A DNA stretch of 64,000 nt from Microcaldota archaeon (GTDB lineage: Archaea > Micrarchaeota > Micrarchaeia > Micrarchaeales > Micrarchaeaceae): assembly GCA_021791535.1 (NCBI GenBank), contig JAJYWI010000021.1:1-64000 (forward strand), written 5' to 3'. The notes under the pieces are model-generated. The model was not told the origin of the DNA. It saw nothing but the letters and a program-made list of their open reading frames with translations, and did not search any database. The translations under genes and the position numbers were made by a program. This document shows positions 15,916 through 24,926 of this stretch, in pieces (the first letter of the stretch is position 1; every line of letters begins with the position of its first letter).

Positions 15916-16557
15916 ATGAACAGAGCAGACGCTGTAACTGTATTCAGGACGTTACTTGTTTTCCTGATAGTATATCTAGTACTCATAAGGTTCGCTATAG
16001 CGGCAACGCTGATACTGATAGCGTTGATGTTCCTGCTAGATGCGATAGACGGCTTCGCCGCAATAAGCGAGAAGAGCCACGGAAGGGTTAGCCTGCCTGA
16101 TTATATCAGGTCTGCGCTAGGCAACCCTTCTGCGAAGCTCAAGGTGGCAAAGTTCAAGGCGCTGCCAGGCTCCCCATACGGCCCAAGGCTGGATGTGGCC
16201 GGCGACCGTGTGATCGAGTACGTCTTCTGGATACTTTTCACATACCTCGGCATAATACCGCTTGCTATACTGCTAGCTGTGGTAGTAAGGCATTCCTTCG
16301 TCGATGCGCTGATGGGATCGAAGGGCACCTCGTCGAAGATGAGGAGCGGCTTCGCCAGGGCTGTTTATTCCTCTAATCTTAGCCGCGGAGGCATAAACGT
16401 CGTGAAGGGCGTGGCGTTCGGCTACCTGTCGCTCATCTATGTCACAGGGCTAGTTTTCGGCTGGTACCTGGTGCTCGGCTACGCGATAGTCGCGGTAATG
16501 TTCGTTTACATAATGCTTAGGGGGGCGGCCGAGATATATGAGAGCGTAAGGCGCTGA
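15916..16557 (+). CDS. CDP-alcohol phosphatidyltransferase family protein
   Basis: A membrane enzyme joining a CDP-activated lipid to an alcohol headgroup. It has 213 residues and about five or six membrane segments. The signature is present but stretched: LDAIDGFAA (about residues 41-49) carries the first two Asp, and GPRLDVAGDRVIEY (about 93-106) the last two. The family normally has DGxxAR then about eight residues; here Arg is missing and roughly 40 residues intervene. An archaetidyl-inositol- or glycerol-phosphate synthase-like role is possible. Its stop directly abuts the stop of the convergent gene. Confidence 0.78.
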   Translation: MNRADAVTVFRTLLVFLIVYLVLIRFAIAATLILIALMFLLDAIDGFAAISEKSHGRVSLPDYIRSALGNPSAKLKVAKFKALPGSPYGPRLDVAGDRVIEYVFWILFTYLGIIPLAILLAVVVRHSFVDALMGSKGTSSKMRSGFARAVYSSNLSRGGINVVKGVAFGYLSLIYVTGLVFGWYLVLGYAIVAVMFVYIMLRGAAEIYESVRR

Positions 16558-16911
16558 TCACTCGATGCACGGCACGCTCACGCTCCTGTCCGCCCTTTCG
16601 GCTATTGCGCCGTCCTCGCCGTACACATAAGCGGTAATTGAAACATTGTAATCGTCAGGGAAGTTGTTCGGCATCGTGAAGAGGCGTATGCGCTTGCTTA
16701 TAGCCCCGTTAGGCTTCACTATGCCTACCTTCGTCCTGCCTGTGTTGAGCTCCTTGTCGTGCGCAAGCGAGAGCGGCGGCTTCACCGAAACGTCGCACTC
16801 GCACCAATAGTATGCAGAACCGTCAGAGCTTTTCAGCGAAAGCACAAGGTAAGGCTCGTTCTTCGAGTATGCTTTGAGCGTCTGCGGCTCGAAGCTGGCC
16901 TGTATATCCAC
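16558..16911 (-). CDS. Hypothetical beta-rich protein
   Basis: 117 residues with alternating strands and little helix, including YLVLSLKSSDG, VSVKPPLSLAHDKE and DYNVSITAYVYGEDG. This suggests an immunoglobulin-like or CARDB-like fold without a signal peptide. Three Cys are present (CEC and a C-terminal VPCIE). The TATA box AATTTAAAAG (about 16948-16957) is shared with the divergent direction. The family is not recognised. Convergent with the phosphatidyltransferase, with no spacer. Confidence 0.6.
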   Translation of the reverse strand: MDIQASFEPQTLKAYSKNEPYLVLSLKSSDGSAYYWCECDVSVKPPLSLAHDKELNTGRTKVGIVKPNGAISKRIRLFTMPNNFPDDYNVSITAYVYGEDGAIAERADRSVSVPCIE

Positions 16912-17039
16912 TGCTGCCAGGGAATCACCCTTTATTATTCCACAATCAATTTAAAAGCATCACGTTGCGAAACGATACGATAGGTTTTTAGAAATGCAGA
17001 CCAATATAGATGTGAGGCAGGTTCTTTCTCGGTGCGCTA

Positions 17040-17501
17040 ATGGAGATAAACGAATCTAAGTTCATAGAGCGAGAGATAACGTTGCGCAATATGATGCTGA
17101 CCAAGGAGGTGGTAGAGACGAGGCGGTCCCTCGTCAGGTGGCTTGCGCTAGCCCTCGGCATAATAAACCCCGGAGAGTCCAGGCAGAGCGCAGTGGCTGT
17201 CCTCGACTCCCTGCTCTATTTCCAGTTCACCGAGCGCAACGGCCCGTCAGTATCTGAGCTGATGGACTATATAGCTAAAAACTGGGAGCCGATGAACGAG
17301 AAGACGCTCAGGTATCACCTACTGCAGCTTAAGAGGGCAAACGTCGTTAACAACCTCAAAGGCGTATATTTCCTATCAAACATGGACCCTGACCAGAAGT
17401 ACAACGAAGAGGCGTGGGTCGGCCGTTACTTTGATTCCGAAGTGCAGCCGATACGCGAAAAGATAGCAGCTGCTATAAAGGAGCTGAAAGGCAGGCAGTA
17501 A
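17040..17501 (+). CDS. Helix-turn-helix protein, probable regulator
   Basis: 153 residues. Residues about 55-115 read as a winged helix (VAVLDSLLYFQF, SVSELMDYIAKNW, NEKTLRYHLLQLKRANVV, then a wing GVYFLSN). Flanking helices are charged. It ends one base before the large surface-protein gene, so the two are co-transcribed, and it may control or sense that protein's expression (inference). The TATA-like GTTTTTAGAAA lies about 55 bases upstream. Confidence 0.65.
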   Translation: MEINESKFIEREITLRNMMLTKEVVETRRSLVRWLALALGIINPGESRQSAVAVLDSLLYFQFTERNGPSVSELMDYIAKNWEPMNEKTLRYHLLQLKRANVVNNLKGVYFLSNMDPDQKYNEEAWVGRYFDSEVQPIREKIAAAIKELKGRQ

Positions 17502-17502
17502 G

Positions 17503-19185
17503 ATGGACTTCAAGACATTATTGGTGTATGCGATAATAGTAGCAGTTGTAGCGGTAGCAGTCGCATACGTGCTTTCAACCCAAATAAGCAGCGTATACAG
17601 CATATCTGTTACGCTACTTGCTAATGTGCCGGCTACCCCCTATCCGTACGAGTCCGCATACCTAACCGTCTACATAAACAACACCGGCTCTAGCACCGCG
17701 ACTGGCATGCCGCTGCTTGTCTACCTTGACGGCACACCGGTAAGGTCATACAAGGTCACCCTGCCTCCGAGGAGCGGAGGCGCTGTGTCGTTGAACTACA
17801 CATTTCCGTCGAATGGCCTGTACGAGTTCCAGGCTATAGCTGATCCGGGCCATCTCCTTAAGATAAGCAACAGGTCTGCAGCGCAGGGCAGCGTCTCTAT
17901 AGATGTCAACGCGCCTCAAGCGCCTAGCGTTTACTCTTCCGTGCCAAACAACGATATAACGTATACGCAGTCGTTCAGCCTGCTCCAGAACGGTTCGGCA
18001 TTCGCGTCAACCGTAGCGCTCGGATACAACATAAGCGTGCTGCGCGACATCTTCGGCCCGGCGCGCACTATTATGCTTAGAACGCTCTACGACCTGTCCG
18101 ATACGATAAATCTCGTCGATGGCGCCACCGCCTACTATCCGGGTAACCAGATAGCCTATACGGCATGGGTTCAGGGGACGACAACGCCTGCGCTGGTCGG
18201 CGCAATAGTAAACAGTTTCTCTGTCCCGGAATCGCCGACCAACGCTAACGGCACAAAGGCCGGATTCGCAAGGGTAAGCAATACCACCAGCATTTGTTTC
18301 TACTACTCGAACGGCTGGACAAAAATAGTCTCGTATTACAATGCAAGCACTAGCAGCACAACATGCGCCGGCATAATAAGCACGACGCACAGCGGCACCG
18401 CGAACGCTCTCGTGATCGGCAGAGGCAACCAGACCGCTATGCTCAGTGATATCGCGCCGAAGTTCGTGTACCTGAACTCCACATACCTGGGATCGGCGCT
18501 CACCTACGGCAACGGGACGTACGGCGCTGCCAGCATATTCGCGAACCAGTACGGAACCTTCATAAGCTACCTCAAGAAGAACGCCGAACCTGTGAACATT
18601 AGCGCGAACTATACCTGCAACGGGATAATCTACCCCGCGAACAACATATACGTGTGCTCTAGCGGCGTGAGTACGATACACAACAGCAGCGAGGCCGATG
18701 TCCTGATAAACGAGACAGAGGTGACGCAGAACTACACCGCAAGCCTGTACTCTTTCGTGAACAGGAGCACCATACTGTTAGCCAACAACGCCGGGATAGA
18801 CCTCCTACTCTCCCTAAACCTATCGAACAGGAGCGCAGGGTGGGTGAGCACACTGGTAAATGTCTGCGGCATATTCAATGTCTCGCTGCCGTGCAGGGTG
18901 GTGAGCTTCTCGCATACTAACTATACGGCCGTGATAGGGCTTACCAACAACATGACCACCGCGGTAAAGATCACAAAGGCTGCGTGCTTCGCCCCAGGCC
19001 TCAAGAAAAGCCAGAACGTCAGTGTATCGATAGCCCCAGGCCAGACGGCCGACCTTATGATGTCGTGCATAAATGTGCCGATACCGCTGCAAACCGTGAG
19101 CACCACGTACGACATCGCTCTGAACTACACGCAGCTTGGCGTGGCGAAGAACGCAACAGGCAGGATTACCGTTGCAAACAGCTGA
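17503..19185 (+). CDS. Large membrane-anchored surface protein
   Basis: 560 residues. A single N-terminal membrane segment (residues about 6-26) is followed by a wholly extracytoplasmic region rich in Asn, Ser, Thr and Tyr, with many N-glycosylation sequons (NxS/T). Residues 30-130 resemble a CARDB-type beta-sandwich (VYINNTGSSTATG, then LPPRSGGAVSLNY). The end (about 460-560) looks like another beta domain. Four or more Cys could form disulfides. The role may be adhesion or an envelope component; the exact function is unknown. It follows the HTH gene by one base. Confidence 0.7.
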   Translation: MDFKTLLVYAIIVAVVAVAVAYVLSTQISSVYSISVTLLANVPATPYPYESAYLTVYINNTGSSTATGMPLLVYLDGTPVRSYKVTLPPRSGGAVSLNYTFPSNGLYEFQAIADPGHLLKISNRSAAQGSVSIDVNAPQAPSVYSSVPNNDITYTQSFSLLQNGSAFASTVALGYNISVLRDIFGPARTIMLRTLYDLSDTINLVDGATAYYPGNQIAYTAWVQGTTTPALVGAIVNSFSVPESPTNANGTKAGFARVSNTTSICFYYSNGWTKIVSYYNASTSSTTCAGIISTTHSGTANALVIGRGNQTAMLSDIAPKFVYLNSTYLGSALTYGNGTYGAASIFANQYGTFISYLKKNAEPVNISANYTCNGIIYPANNIYVCSSGVSTIHNSSEADVLINETEVTQNYTASLYSFVNRSTILLANNAGIDLLLSLNLSNRSAGWVSTLVNVCGIFNVSLPCRVVSFSHTNYTAVIGLTNNMTTAVKITKAACFAPGLKKSQNVSVSIAPGQTADLMMSCINVPIPLQTVSTTYDIALNYTQLGVAKNATGRITVANS

Positions 19186-19452
19186 TCACACTACACCAAG
19201 GAAGTCCTTCGCGCCTTTGCCAGACGGGAAAGCCCTTCCGTTCTGCGCCTCTACTGGCAGACCGACGCTATCAGCTATCCTCTGCAGCTCGCTCAGGTCA
19301 ATCATCCTATCGGAGAAGAGCTCGGGGTAGTCAGAACCGCCTAGCGTCACCCTCTTTATCCTGAATACAACGAACTGCAGCATACCGGCTCTTTTTACGC
19401 GTACACGCAGCTCACCTGCTTTAAGCACAGCTATCGCGCTTTCAGATATCAA
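19186..19452 (-). CDS. Small conserved-looking protein, unknown
   Basis: 88 residues: a strand-rich first half (ELRVRVKRAG, LQFVVFRIKRVTLGG), a helix (LSELQRIADSVGL), and a conserved-looking tail GRAFPSGKGAKDFLGVV. No known domain identified. Its stop abuts that of the surface-protein gene. The TATA-like CTTATATTCG upstream overlaps the promoter of the nuo operon on the opposite strand. Confidence 0.6.
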   Translation of the reverse strand: MISESAIAVLKAGELRVRVKRAGMLQFVVFRIKRVTLGGSDYPELFSDRMIDLSELQRIADSVGLPVEAQNGRAFPSGKGAKDFLGVV

Positions 19453-19515
19453 ACGATCTTATCAGGTAGCGCACCAAACGAATATAAGCGTTCTAGTAGA
19501 AGGACGTTAGGTCAG

Positions 19516-20559
19516 ATGGTCGCGATAAGCTCAGGCGCTGTGCAAAGCTACCTCGCCGCGATAGAGGGCATACTTTCTGGGCATGTGCCGCAGCCGTATA
19601 TCTGGCCTCTATCTCTCATAATAGCCATGGTCGTCTTCGCCATAGCCCTTATACTGACCGCATCTATATTCGGGTATCTAATAGGCTGGATAGAGCGTAA
19701 GTACATAGCCAGGATGCAGTCCAGGCACGGCCCGACATATGTCGGCAAATACGGGGTGCTGCAGAACCTCGCCGACCTGATAAAGCTGATAAGCAAGGAG
19801 AACATAGTGCCGCATGACGCAGACCGCCCTCTGTTCCTCATTTCAATACCTATGATGGTCGCGGCGTTCGTGATGACGATGTTCTTCATACCTCTGACAA
19901 GCTCGTTTGTAGGCATAGACACCAGCATAGCCCTGATAGTTGTGTTCATGATAATATCTTTCATACCGCTCGCAATATTCACTGCGGGGTGGTCCAGCGC
20001 GAACAAGTTTGCCTCTATAGGTGCCGAACGCTCTGTAGCGATGCTGATAAGCTACGAGATACCCCTGCTGTTGGTGATAGTGGCTGTCGCAATGATGGCC
20101 AACAGCTACAGCTTCTACGGCATAATATCAGCGCAGCAGAGCCACTGGTTCGCCCTGCTGATGCCGATAGGGCTTGTGATATTCTTCGTGGTGATGCTCG
20201 CAGAGCTGGAGAGGCCGCCATTTGACCTGAGGGAGGCAGACAGCGAGCTTATCGCCGGGTGGCTTACTGACGTGAGCGCTCCGTACTACGCGCTCGTGCT
20301 CTTCATGGACTATGCGAGGGTGTTCGTAGGCTCCCTGCTCATAACAGTGCTTTTCTTCGGCGGGTTCCTTGGGCCGAGCGTGATCCCGCCATTTGCATGG
20401 ACGATGATAAAGGTGACGCTCATAGCCTTGTTCATAATAGTCATAAGAGCGACTACGGTCAGGATGCGCATAGACCGGGTGCTTCGCCTTGGCTGGCTCT
20501 ACATGACGCCGCTTGCAGTGGTTAATTTATTACTTACATTCATATTGTTCATTCACTAG
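19516..20559 (+). CDS. nuoH: NADH-quinone oxidoreductase subunit H
   Basis: A membrane subunit forming the quinone chamber of complex I. It has 347 residues and eight hydrophobic segments. Signature loops are present: ERKYIARMQSRHGPTYVG (residues 60-77), GWSSANKFASIGAERSVAMLISYE in the central loop, and ELERPPFDLREADSEL before segment six. This is the first gene of the nuoHIJKLMN run. Subunits A-D, which bind H to the peripheral arm, are not upstream, where unrelated genes lie. The TATA-like AATATAAGCG lies ~25 bases before the ATG region. Confidence 0.95.
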   Translation: MVAISSGAVQSYLAAIEGILSGHVPQPYIWPLSLIIAMVVFAIALILTASIFGYLIGWIERKYIARMQSRHGPTYVGKYGVLQNLADLIKLISKENIVPHDADRPLFLISIPMMVAAFVMTMFFIPLTSSFVGIDTSIALIVVFMIISFIPLAIFTAGWSSANKFASIGAERSVAMLISYEIPLLLVIVAVAMMANSYSFYGIISAQQSHWFALLMPIGLVIFFVVMLAELERPPFDLREADSELIAGWLTDVSAPYYALVLFMDYARVFVGSLLITVLFFGGFLGPSVIPPFAWTMIKVTLIALFIIVIRATTVRMRIDRVLRLGWLYMTPLAVVNLLLTFILFIH

Positions 20560-20566
20560 TGATCCG

Positions 20567-20929
20567 ATGATAGTAAAGCCTCTGGCAAGCGTCGCGAAGG
20601 AGGCGCTGAAGGAACCGGCCACATTGGAATACCCGGAGCAGAGGGAAGCCGTAACGGACAACTACAGGGGCGTGCACAAGCTCGACATGAAGACCTGCAT
20701 AAGCTGCTCCGCATGCGCTAGGATATGCCCAAACCAGACGATAAACATGGTGGAGGTCGACACCGACCACGGGAGGAAGGTGATGCCTGAGATAAACCTT
20801 GAGAGGTGCCTGTTCTGCGCTCTGTGCGAGGAGGTGTGCCCTACCGAGTGCCTGGTGCTGACGAAGGATTACGATGTCGAAAGATTTGACAGGAGAGAGT
20901 TCATAAAGAGGCCTCAGGACCTTAAGTAG
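20567..20929 (+). CDS. nuoI: NADH-quinone oxidoreductase subunit I
   Basis: An iron-sulfur subunit carrying two [4Fe-4S] clusters (N6a/N6b). It has 120 residues. The two motifs are CISCSACARICP (about 45-56) and CLFCALCEEVCP (about 84-95). It begins 8 bases after nuoH with ATG. It is the only hydrophilic electron-carrying subunit here, so B, C and D must be encoded elsewhere if a working enzyme is made. Confidence 0.94.
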   Translation: MIVKPLASVAKEALKEPATLEYPEQREAVTDNYRGVHKLDMKTCISCSACARICPNQTINMVEVDTDHGRKVMPEINLERCLFCALCEEVCPTECLVLTKDYDVERFDRREFIKRPQDLK

Positions 20930-20944
20930 GCACCTCGTGATGCG

Positions 20945-21433
20945 ATGGTAGTCATCATAGCAGTATTGGCCGCACTGATAATTATAGGGTCGCTGCTCAT
21001 ATTCGTGCTTAAGGACGTCCTGCACGTGGCTGTGTCTCTCTCCGCAGTTTTCTTCATAAACTCTCTCATATTCCTGTTCCTGAACCAGCCGCTCCTAGCC
21101 GCGATACAGCTTCTGATAATGATCGGCGGCGTATCGGTATACCTTTTCGTAGGAGTTGCAGCGGCGAGCTATTCGCATTTCAGGTACACGAACTATGCTG
21201 CCCTGGCAGTAGCTGCGATAGCCATATTCGCCACGATGGCATATGGGCTCTACGCTTCAGGTACGGCTGCGGCGTTGCACAGCCTTGTCCAGTCGAACCA
21301 GTTCTACACCGCACAGATAGTCTCATCCCTCACGTCAGAATACACTATAATGGCGCTCTACGCAATAACGACAATGCTCTTCCTTATCGCATTGGCGGCG
21401 ATACCCCTGCTAAAGGAATTGACGGTGAAATGA
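20945..21433 (+). CDS. nuoJ: NADH-quinone oxidoreductase subunit J
   Basis: 162 residues, five membrane segments. The conserved third-helix region appears as AIQLLIMIGGVSVYLFVGVAA, the segment that undergoes pi-bulge rearrangement in complex I. It overlaps nuoK by 4 bases (ATGA), so translation is coupled. Confidence 0.88.
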   Translation: MVVIIAVLAALIIIGSLLIFVLKDVLHVAVSLSAVFFINSLIFLFLNQPLLAAIQLLIMIGGVSVYLFVGVAAASYSHFRYTNYAALAVAAIAIFATMAYGLYASGTAAALHSLVQSNQFYTAQIVSSLTSEYTIMALYAITTMLFLIALAAIPLLKELTVK

Positions 21434-21729
21434 TGCTAGAGTACCTGCTCCTATTGGCTTTCGCGCTCTTCTCGATAGGCATAGCCGGCGTGCTGGCATC
21501 GAGGCACTTCGTGGTGATAGTGCTTGCTGTCGAGATAATAATAGTCTCGAGCTCGTTAGCTGCGATGTCGCTGTATAGCTACACCTCAACCGGCGCCATA
21601 CTTCCGCTGCTTTTCGTGATATGGGCGATAGCCGCTGTAGATGTGATAGCGTTAGTGGTGTTTTATAGGTACCTGGCAAAGTTCAAGGTGAGCATGGACG
21701 TTACTAAACTTAACAGGTTGAGGGATTGA
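21430..21729 (+). CDS. nuoK: NADH-quinone oxidoreductase subunit K
   Basis: 99 residues, three membrane segments. The first channel Glu is present (Glu35 in VLAVEIIIVS). The second, Glu72 in E. coli, is replaced by Asp71 (AAVDVIALVVFYR), a conservative change that keeps the charge. It is the MnhC-like piece of the proton path. Overlaps with nuoJ upstream and the nuoL start region downstream show tight coupling. Confidence 0.9.
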   Translation: MMLEYLLLLAFALFSIGIAGVLASRHFVVIVLAVEIIIVSSSLAAMSLYSYTSTGAILPLLFVIWAIAAVDVIALVVFYRYLAKFKVSMDVTKLNRLRD

Positions 21730-21731
21730 CG

Positions 21732-23510
21732 ATGTATCCATTAACGGTGCTGCTCCCGCTGTTCGTAGGCGGGATAGCCGCACTTGCCATGGGTGTATCG
21801 CCGAAGTCCGAGCGCTACGCCAAATACGTCGCTTTGGCAGGAGCCCTCGGATCTGCGCTGCTTACCGTGCTGCTGCTCGTGCACGCAGCGCCGTTGCCTA
21901 GCCAGATAGCCTGGTTTTCAGCAGGCGGCTACTCTTTCCACCTAGAGCTCTCCTTCACTAGCGCCAACCAGCTGCTCCTCCTGCTGATCGCTGTCATATC
22001 CCCGCTTATATTCCTCTACTCTGTAGGCTACATGGATGTGCCGAGCGAGCAGAGCAGGTATTACTTCTTGATGAGCCTCTTCGCCGTCTCGATGACGCTG
22101 CTAGCGATGAGCGGCGGCTTCCTCACCTTCTTCATAGCGTGGGAGGGTTTGGGCATAACCAGTTATCTGCTCATAGGCTTTTGGTATCACAAGGAGGCGC
22201 CGCCACTAGCTGCGCGCAAGGCGATAACCACGATACTAGTAGGCGACATATGCCTGCTCGCAGGGATGCTGATGATATGGAGCATCTTCCATACATTCAG
22301 CTTCGCAGCAATAATATCAGGAGCGCATGCGCTAGCTACGATACCCACGATAATCATAGCAGCCGGCGTGCTCTTGCTGGTTGGCGCCTTCACCAAGTCG
22401 GCGCAGTTCCCGTTCCATGAGTGGCTTTCTGACGCCATGGAGGGCCCGACGCCTGTTTCCGCGTTCCTGCATTCCTCTACAATGGTGAAGGCTGGCGTCT
22501 TCCTCGCCATACTGCTAATCCCTCTTTTCATAGAGCTGAAGCTGCTCTGGCTGATGCTGGTTATCGGGGCGATAACAGTGCTGGTAGGCGCAGTCACAGC
22601 GTTGGCATCGGATCACATAAAGAAGATACTGGCGTACTCGACGATGGAGGACCTCGGCCTCATGTTCGTAGCGCTAGGGCTCAACGCAATTCCTGCCGCG
22701 CTGCTCTTCTTCGCCGTGCAGGCGATCTATAAAGCATTGCTGCTCATGAGCTCAGGCACTATAATGAAGGCTAACGGCGACGACGTCAACATATACAGGG
22801 TGTCGTCATTTGGAAGGAACAGGCTGCTTTTTATCTCTGCGCTGATCGGCGCTCTGTCGCTTGCTGGGCTATTCCCGTTCAGTGGGTTCTTCGGCAAGGT
22901 GGCGATAGACAGCGCCGCGGTGTCGAACGTGACAGTCTATGTAGTGCTCACCGTCGCGGACTTCCTTACAGCTTTGTACATATTCAGGTGGCTCTTCGTC
23001 CCAATGGGCAACCAGAGGAGAGCTCCAAGGTCCTTGATAATCGCGAAGTTCGCAACCATGAAGAGGAGCATGCAGGCGCCGCAGGCGATACTTGCGGCAG
23101 GGGTGCTTGCCTTCACCGCATATCTTTTCATAAATGGCAACTTTGCGGTGAACCTCGCTGCCGCATCGATAGAGACCGCAGTGGTCGTGTTCGGCATGCT
23201 CGCCGCGTACATAATGTTCAAGAAGACGACAAGCATGCTATCAGAGAGGAGCAGGGCACGGTTGCTCATGCACACCTCCTATCCCGTCAATGCCGCATAC
23301 AATCTCCTGGCCGCGTCCGTCATCGGAATAGCGCGCGGCGCCGAGGCGTTCGAGCGATACCTCAACAGGGTCCTATATGCCGGCGCCAGAGGCGTCGTAG
23401 GGCTGGGGTCATCCACCAAAGTAGCCGAAAACGGCAACGTTAACACATATGTGGCCGCGTTGGCTGTCGGTCTTGTCATCGTACTGCTATTGTTAATACT
23501 GGTTCCATGA
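21732..23510 (+). CDS. nuoL: NADH-quinone oxidoreductase subunit L
   Basis: An antiporter-like proton-pumping subunit of 592 residues from the ATG at 21732; a TTG at 21726 overlaps the nuoK stop. Key channel residues are intact: the segment-5 Glu in FIAWEGLGITSYLL, the segment-7 Lys222 in TKSAQFPFHEWLSDAMEGPTP, and the later Lys in GFFGKVAID. The C-terminal part, about 120 residues beyond the 14 core helices, could form the lateral amphipathic helix. It overlaps nuoM by 4 bases. Confidence 0.95.
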   Translation: MYPLTVLLPLFVGGIAALAMGVSPKSERYAKYVALAGALGSALLTVLLLVHAAPLPSQIAWFSAGGYSFHLELSFTSANQLLLLLIAVISPLIFLYSVGYMDVPSEQSRYYFLMSLFAVSMTLLAMSGGFLTFFIAWEGLGITSYLLIGFWYHKEAPPLAARKAITTILVGDICLLAGMLMIWSIFHTFSFAAIISGAHALATIPTIIIAAGVLLLVGAFTKSAQFPFHEWLSDAMEGPTPVSAFLHSSTMVKAGVFLAILLIPLFIELKLLWLMLVIGAITVLVGAVTALASDHIKKILAYSTMEDLGLMFVALGLNAIPAALLFFAVQAIYKALLLMSSGTIMKANGDDVNIYRVSSFGRNRLLFISALIGALSLAGLFPFSGFFGKVAIDSAAVSNVTVYVVLTVADFLTALYIFRWLFVPMGNQRRAPRSLIIAKFATMKRSMQAPQAILAAGVLAFTAYLFINGNFAVNLAAASIETAVVVFGMLAAYIMFKKTTSMLSERSRARLLMHTSYPVNAAYNLLAASVIGIARGAEAFERYLNRVLYAGARGVVGLGSSTKVAENGNVNTYVAALAVGLVIVLLLLILVP

Positions 23511-24919
23511 TCCCGCTGCTTTTGCTGATGCTGGCCATCCCGGCTTTCTTTCTAGCCCTGCTCATAGTATACAAGAGGCGCAGCGCCTGGATCGCCACGA
23601 TTTCAGCCGCATCCGGGCTTGTGCTAGCAATAGCCGTGATAGCGACCGCCGCGTTCTCTGGCAATCCGAGCATCACTGAAAACTACGGCTATATACCGTC
23701 GCTTTCGATTGGGCTGAACTTAAGGACCAGTCCAGCATCGCTTGTGCTGCTCCTGATGACGTCAATAGTGATCCTGGTGACGGCATCAAGCGGCAACATA
23801 GCCAAGGACAGGGAAAGGACAGCCAGCATACTCCTTGTGCTCTTCCAGATAGGCGCGTTCGGGCTATTCCTTTCAGGCAACTTCTTCATATTCTTCATCT
23901 TCTGGGACATAGGGGTTATAGCGCCGTTCTTCATGATCAATGTTCTCGGATCCGCAAACAGGCGTGCCGCCTCCTACAAGTTCATAATCTACGAGCTATT
24001 CGCTAGCGCGCTGCTGCTTTTCGGCATACTGCTCATATACTTCTATGCGCCTGGCCATTCCCTCAGCATATCCGCGCTCCCATCGGCCTATTCCTCAATG
24101 CCGGTAGGCATACAGGAGACGATATTCCTGCTACTTTTCGTTGCATTCCTGATCAACGTGCCGCTGTTTCCGCTGCACTCTTGGCTGCCCGATGCACACA
24201 CCGAGGCGTCAACGCAGGGATCCATGGTGCTCTCAGGGGTGCTCACGAAATTCGGTGGTTTCGGCATGCTGATAATATTCACGTCGATGCCGATAGCGCA
24301 CGCCTACTCCATCTACATCGCAGCGCTCGCCGCATTTTCGGCATTCTATGCAGCATTCTTGATGATGCGTCAGCAGGATATCAAACGCATCGTTGCGCAT
24401 ACCACGATAGTCGAGATGTCGATAATAGTGTTCGCCATCGCTACGCTTACAAACATAGGGGCTACCGGAGCCATATATGGCATGTTGGCGCACGGCATCG
24501 CTGTGGCGATGATGTTCCTTGCAGCAGGAGCGATAGAGCACATGTTCCACAGCAGGAACATAGGTTTCCTGAAAGGGATATCGCACAACGCAAAGCTCAC
24601 ATCGTGGATATTTCTCGCTGGCATATTCGCGATGACCGGCGTGCCGCTGACAGCCGGTTTCATAGCCGACATACTAATCTTCCTTGGGGCGATCAGCGCG
24701 TTCGGGGCATACGGGATAATACCCCTGTTTTCGCTGATATTCATGGGAGCTTTCATGTACTTCGTGATAAACAAATCGTTCTTTGCGAACAAAGGGAGGA
24801 TAGAGGCAGAGGACACCGTCGACTCCAGACCTGCCGTTGGATACGCCGTGCTGCTCGCCGCGCTTTTCCTCTTCGGCATACTCCCATTCATACTTCTAGG
24901 GATAGTGAATCTAAAATAG
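23507..24919 (+). CDS. nuoM: NADH-quinone oxidoreductase subunit M, altered channel residues
   Basis: 470 residues, 14 membrane segments. The family signature WLPDAHTEASTQGS is clear. By eye alignment with the usual motifs, the segment-5 Glu is Asp134 (FWDIGVI), the segment-7 Lys that is normally five residues before PLH is Asn217 (LINVPLFPLH), and the segment-12 Glu is Asp388 (FIADILIF). The Lys in VLTKFGGFG is kept. Loss of the segment-7 Lys would be expected to weaken or alter proton translocation in this subunit (inference). The start overlaps nuoL by 4 bases. Confidence 0.93.
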   Translation: MIPLLLLMLAIPAFFLALLIVYKRRSAWIATISAASGLVLAIAVIATAAFSGNPSITENYGYIPSLSIGLNLRTSPASLVLLLMTSIVILVTASSGNIAKDRERTASILLVLFQIGAFGLFLSGNFFIFFIFWDIGVIAPFFMINVLGSANRRAASYKFIIYELFASALLLFGILLIYFYAPGHSLSISALPSAYSSMPVGIQETIFLLLFVAFLINVPLFPLHSWLPDAHTEASTQGSMVLSGVLTKFGGFGMLIIFTSMPIAHAYSIYIAALAAFSAFYAAFLMMRQQDIKRIVAHTTIVEMSIIVFAIATLTNIGATGAIYGMLAHGIAVAMMFLAAGAIEHMFHSRNIGFLKGISHNAKLTSWIFLAGIFAMTGVPLTAGFIADILIFLGAISAFGAYGIIPLFSLIFMGAFMYFVINKSFFANKGRIEAEDTVDSRPAVGYAVLLAALFLFGILPFILLGIVNLK

Positions 24920-24926
24920 TGCTAAC

